A DNA stretch of 8,939 nt from Deltaproteobacteria bacterium (GTDB lineage: Bacteria; Desulfobacterota; Binatia; UBA9968). This document shows, one piece after another, positions 6,865 to 8,939 of the stretch. Every line of letters begins with the position of its first letter. Positions within the stretch are counted from its first letter, which is position 1. The notes beneath the pieces are model-generated. The model did not search any database. It saw nothing but the letters and a program-made list of their open reading frames with translations, and was not told the origin of the DNA. Made by a program: the position numbers and the translations under genes. The stretch is from contig VBLN01000021.1 in assembly GCA_005878685.1 (NCBI GenBank), positions 1 through 8,939 on the forward strand, written 5' to 3'.

Positions 6865-6870
6865 ATTATA
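6865..6870 (-). promoter_or_regulatory. Consensus -10 box (TATAAT) for the minus-strand stump
   Basis: The minus strand reads TATAAT at 6870-6865, in an AT-rich patch, about 33 bp before ATG 6832. I see no good -35 box at 16-18 bp, so the promoter may be weak, activator-dependent or decayed. Confidence 0.3.
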
Positions 6871-6892
6871 AAGTCCCTTTTGAAGGCTAGCC

Positions 6893-6925
6893 CCCGAGGA
6901 CTAAAATGCCTCGGCGATCCTCGGG
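6893..6925. repeat. Inverted repeat with an alternative inner pairing
   Basis: CCCGAGGA (6893-6900) pairs perfectly with TCCTCGGG (6918-6925) across 17 nt. Within the loop, CCTCGG (6909-6914) can instead pair with CCGAGG (6894-6899), so the two hairpins exclude each other. A short TTTT follows at 6931-6934, too distant and short for a clear intrinsic terminator. It could be an operator with repeated half-sites, a weak terminator or a switching leader element. Confidence 0.45.
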
Positions 6926-7036
6926 CCGCGTTTTGAAAGCAAGCGGTTATTACCTACTCTGCGGGTTGCCTTGTCGCACCTTTTTTCGGAGATGAACCAC
7001 AACCGCGAATCGCGTGCTCTTAAGACTTTCCTCCCA

Positions 7037-7066
7037 TTGACGTCGGGTAGAATCGGTGCCTACTAA
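7037..7066 (+). promoter_or_regulatory. Candidate promoter of the cytochrome/propeller gene
   Basis: TTGACG (7037-7042) is followed after 18 bp by TACTAA (7061-7066), with TAATAT overlapping just downstream. It would give a leader of about 50 nt before ATG 7126. It is a pattern match only. Confidence 0.35.
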
Positions 7067-7112
7067 TATGGAGCTTCATTACGCTGGTCCCTTTGAAAAT
7101 TAGAGGGAATTC

Positions 7113-7121
7113 AAAGGAGGT
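7113..7121 (+). promoter_or_regulatory. Consensus Shine-Dalgarno fixing start at 7126
   Basis: AAAGGAGGT ends 4 nt before ATG 7126. It rules against the in-frame upstream TTG at 7093 and places the signal peptide at the N-terminus. Confidence 0.85.
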
Positions 7122-7125
7122 CGCC

Positions 7126-8733
7126 ATGCAGATTCCGACCGACGGTCCCAAAGCGATCTTTCTCTTTCTCGGATTGGTGTTGGCCCTGTCTTGGGCAGGC
7201 ACGCCGAGCGCAGAGGCAGCAGAGAGGGGTAGCCTCCAGGGGGAGATTCGCGATGGCAACGGTAGGGCAGTGACCAGGGCGGCGGTCAAGATTCGCAATT
7301 TGGAGAAGGGGATCACGGTCACGGTTTTCTCGCATCGAGGCAATTACAGCGCGCCCGATCTTTTTCCTGGGAAGAGCGAGGTGTCCGCCGGATTGGGCGG
7401 GCATGAGGAAGGCGCGAAGGCAGCAGTCGAGGTCGCGGCCGGTAAAAAAACCGTGTTAAATCTAAGTCTACCCAAGCAACCTGCAGAGCCGATTCTTACT
7501 CCGGCGGACTGGATCCGGCGACTTCCCGATGATCGGGACGGCGCGAAGCAGATGGTCATCAATCGCTGCGTGAACTGCCACGGCCCGGCGCAGATCGTCG
7601 CCAAACGTTTTGATCGACTGACTTGGAAGAAGGTGATTCTCGACATGGGGCGAATCGAAGCAGTAGGGAAGCCGAACTATAAGGAAATCTCAGATGAACA
7701 AGCCATGGCGGCGAAGGACGAGGAAATCGAGCGGCTGTCGGCTTATTACGCCAAACACTTTGGCCCGGACAAGACGCCCGGAGTGAAATTTCCCAAGCCA
7801 GTCGCTTACCGCAATGCGCGCACGGATACCAAAATCGTCTTGACCCAGTTCGATATTCCCACTCGGACAGCCATCCCGCACAATCTTACCGTCGATCCGC
7901 AAGGCCACATCTGGTTTGTGGAACGCTATGCGGACAAGGTTGGGGGTCTGAACCCGAAGAGCGGCGAGTTCCAGGAGTTTCCGATTCCGACCGGAGCCCG
8001 GCCGCACGGGATCGTCGCAGACAAAGGCGGCATGATCTGGTGGACCGAGAGCCACGGCAACCATCTCGGGCGTCTGGACCCGCAGACCGGGCAAATGAAG
8101 CGCTACCCGCTGCCGCAGGAAGGCTCCAGTCCTCACACATTGTTTATCGGAAAGGACGGTCTGATCTGGATGACTCAAATCCGCGGCGGCCGCATCGCCA
8201 GCTTCAATCCCCAGACGGAGAGCTTCAAGGAATATACGATTCCGACGAAGGATTCCCGTCCCTATGGGATTGTCGTCGATTCACACAATCATGTCTGGTT
8301 CTGCGAGTTCACCGGCGATAAGATCGGAATGCTCGACCCCGCCACCGGCGTATTCAAGGAATATGTCCCTCCCACGCGCTACTCGGGCCCGCGCCGGCTT
8401 GCGCTCGACCGGAACGACAACGTTTGGTTCACCGAGTACAACACGAACAAGATCGCGCTGCTGAGCCATGACACGGGGAAGATCAAAGAATGGGAAGTTC
8501 CCACGCGGGACTCGGGTCCCTATGACATCGTCGTCGATGGTCGCGGCAAGGTTTGGTTTGATGAGTTCACGGCCAATAAGCTCGTTCGCTTCGATCCGGC
8601 AACGGCTAAGTTCACCGAATACCCGCTGCCCGGGGTCGATTCTCAGGTGCGGAAGATGACGCAAGACCAAGACGGAGCCGTGTGGCTTTCGGAATACAAG
8701 AACAGTCGCATGGTCCGGGTCGTGGAGCGGTAA
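7126..8733 (+). CDS. Exported multidomain protein: CarboxypepD_reg-like domain, CXXCH heme site, seven-bladed Vgb-like propeller
   Basis: The product is 535 aa. Residues 1-31 are a signal peptide (core AIFLFLGLVLALSWAG, cleavage near SAEA). Residues ~35-115 resemble a carboxypeptidase regulatory-like beta-sandwich (GSLQGEIRDGNGRAV, GNYSAPDLFPG). A small cytochrome c-like region (~138-212) holds one heme site C148-V-N-C151-H152, with M174 a possible second iron ligand. Residues ~237-535 form a beta-propeller of the virginiamycin B lyase (Vgb)/streptogramin-lyase superfamily. Seven (V/I)W(F/W/M/L) blade motifs lie at W263, 305, 348, 391, 434, 477 and 520, spaced 42 then exactly 43 residues. Pairs like RPHGI (H294) and SPHTL (H337) recall Vgb active-site histidines, but the glutamates I recall beside them are absent, so antibiotic-lyase activity is not supported. 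A periplasmic redox or sensing role is inference. It has its own strong ribosome site. Confidence 0.9.
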   Translation: MQIPTDGPKAIFLFLGLVLALSWAGTPSAEAAERGSLQGEIRDGNGRAVTRAAVKIRNLEKGITVTVFSHRGNYSAPDLFPGKSEVSAGLGGHEEGAKAAVEVAAGKKTVLNLSLPKQPAEPILTPADWIRRLPDDRDGAKQMVINRCVNCHGPAQIVAKRFDRLTWKKVILDMGRIEAVGKPNYKEISDEQAMAAKDEEIERLSAYYAKHFGPDKTPGVKFPKPVAYRNARTDTKIVLTQFDIPTRTAIPHNLTVDPQGHIWFVERYADKVGGLNPKSGEFQEFPIPTGARPHGIVADKGGMIWWTESHGNHLGRLDPQTGQMKRYPLPQEGSSPHTLFIGKDGLIWMTQIRGGRIASFNPQTESFKEYTIPTKDSRPYGIVVDSHNHVWFCEFTGDKIGMLDPATGVFKEYVPPTRYSGPRRLALDRNDNVWFTEYNTNKIALLSHDTGKIKEWEVPTRDSGPYDIVVDGRGKVWFDEFTANKLVRFDPATAKFTEYPLPGVDSQVRKMTQDQDGAVWLSEYKNSRMVRVVER

Positions 8734-8821
8734 GAGCGCTCACAAATTTGACGCTGCGCTGGTCGCCAAGCTGAAGGACATTCTGAAGTAGCCGGTGAGA
8801 AATTTTTTAGCGCAAAGGCCA
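8734..8821 (+). other. Short intergenic gap with a coding-like tail in another frame
   Basis: In the frame ending at TAG 8789-8791 the gap reads SAHKFDAALVAKLKDILK, an amphipathic helix-like tail that looks like a protein C-terminus. No start codon in this frame is visible within the gap, and upstream the frame runs through the end of the propeller gene. It may be the last piece of a decayed gene or chance. No terminator hairpin is clear before the next gene. Confidence 0.3.
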
Positions 8822-8939
8822 ATGAAGCGGAGCACGGATCGGATTCTGACCACGCACGCCGGCAGCTTGGCGCGCCCAAAGGATCTTCTCGAGATTATGG
8901 ACGCGAAGTTGTACGGCAAGCCCTATGATCGTGATGCTT
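8822..8939 (+). CDS. Cobalamin-independent methionine synthase (MetE C-terminal-like) family protein, N-terminal fragment
   Basis: The first 39 codons of a gene cut by the right edge. It begins MKRSTDRILTTHAGSLARP and continues KDLLEIMDAKLYGKPYD, which matches the opening of the stand-alone MetE C-terminal-domain family (TTHAGSLPRP-type start, beta-strand one of a TIM barrel). Members include methionine synthase II and epoxyalkane:coenzyme M transferase-like enzymes that use a zinc thiolate site; the zinc ligands lie beyond the window. The usual proline in SLPRP is alanine (A17) here. ATG 8822 is chosen because family homology starts immediately; the upstream ribosome site (AAAGG) is weak. 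Many environmental members have unknown substrates, so methionine synthesis itself is not implied. Confidence 0.75.
   Translation, partial: MKRSTDRILTTHAGSLARPKDLLEIMDAKLYGKPYDRDA

Larger units (their letters stand above)
6871..7125. other. Intergenic region with inverted repeats and candidate promoters
   Basis: I see no convincing gene between the minus-strand stump and the propeller gene. The region holds an inverted-repeat pair at 6893-6925, a weak TTGAAA-16-TACTCT promoter-like pair (6933-6960), a small palindrome CGCGAATCGCG (7003-7013) and a better promoter candidate at 7037-7066. The last ~30 bp are a purine-rich leader that carries the ribosome site of the next gene. Confidence 0.6.

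Noticed and set aside
7093..7125. TTG start 11 codons upstream for the propeller gene
   Set aside because: A consensus Shine-Dalgarno sits 4 nt before ATG 7126, and the extension would displace the signal peptide.
7126..8733. Streptogramin (virginiamycin B) resistance lyase
   Set aside because: Only the propeller fold is shared; the protein is exported, carries a heme site and lacks the Glu residues I recall for catalysis.

Overview
The window is a gene-dense bacterial segment of moderately high GC. It encodes mostly exported proteins with type I signal peptides and no lipoboxes, which points to a diderm bacterium with a periplasm. Orphan NMT1/THI5-like solute-binding proteins in large numbers, a cytochrome c/Vgb-like propeller fusion and a MetE-like protein of the environmental type together resemble uncultured soil or sediment lineages (Binatota, Rokubacteria or Desulfobacterota-like). 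That placement is an impression from gene content, not a phylogenetic result.

Left block (1-4322, all +): the 3' end of an unidentified gene, then two periplasmic substrate-binding proteins (SBPs) that overlap by 4 bp (GTGA), a gentisate 1,2-dioxygenase-type bicupin, and a third SBP whose GTG start lies 14 bp after the cupin stop. The short gaps suggest one operon that links capture of small, possibly aromatic, acids to oxidative ring cleavage.

Middle block (4373-6627): a fourth SBP on the minus strand faces the operon tail to tail, and a fifth on the plus strand diverges from it across about 200 bp. No permease or ATPase gene is present, so all five SBPs are orphans here. A minus-strand reading frame at 6554-6832 has an ideal Shine-Dalgarno and a signal peptide but almost no mature domain. 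It looks like the stump of a sixth exported protein, perhaps another SBP.

Right block (6833-8939): an intergenic stretch with nested inverted repeats and candidate promoters precedes a large exported multidomain protein (carboxypeptidase-regulatory-like domain, one CXXCH heme site, seven-bladed Vgb-like propeller with a 43-residue period). After 88 bp, which hold a short coding-like tail in another frame, comes the start of a cobalamin-independent methionine synthase-like protein cut by the window edge.

I found no rRNA, tRNA, CRISPR array, insertion sequence or phage gene. The points most worth following are the aromatic-oxygenase/SBP operon with its unusual cupin pocket residues, the cytochrome-propeller fusion, and the decayed gene at 6554-6832.
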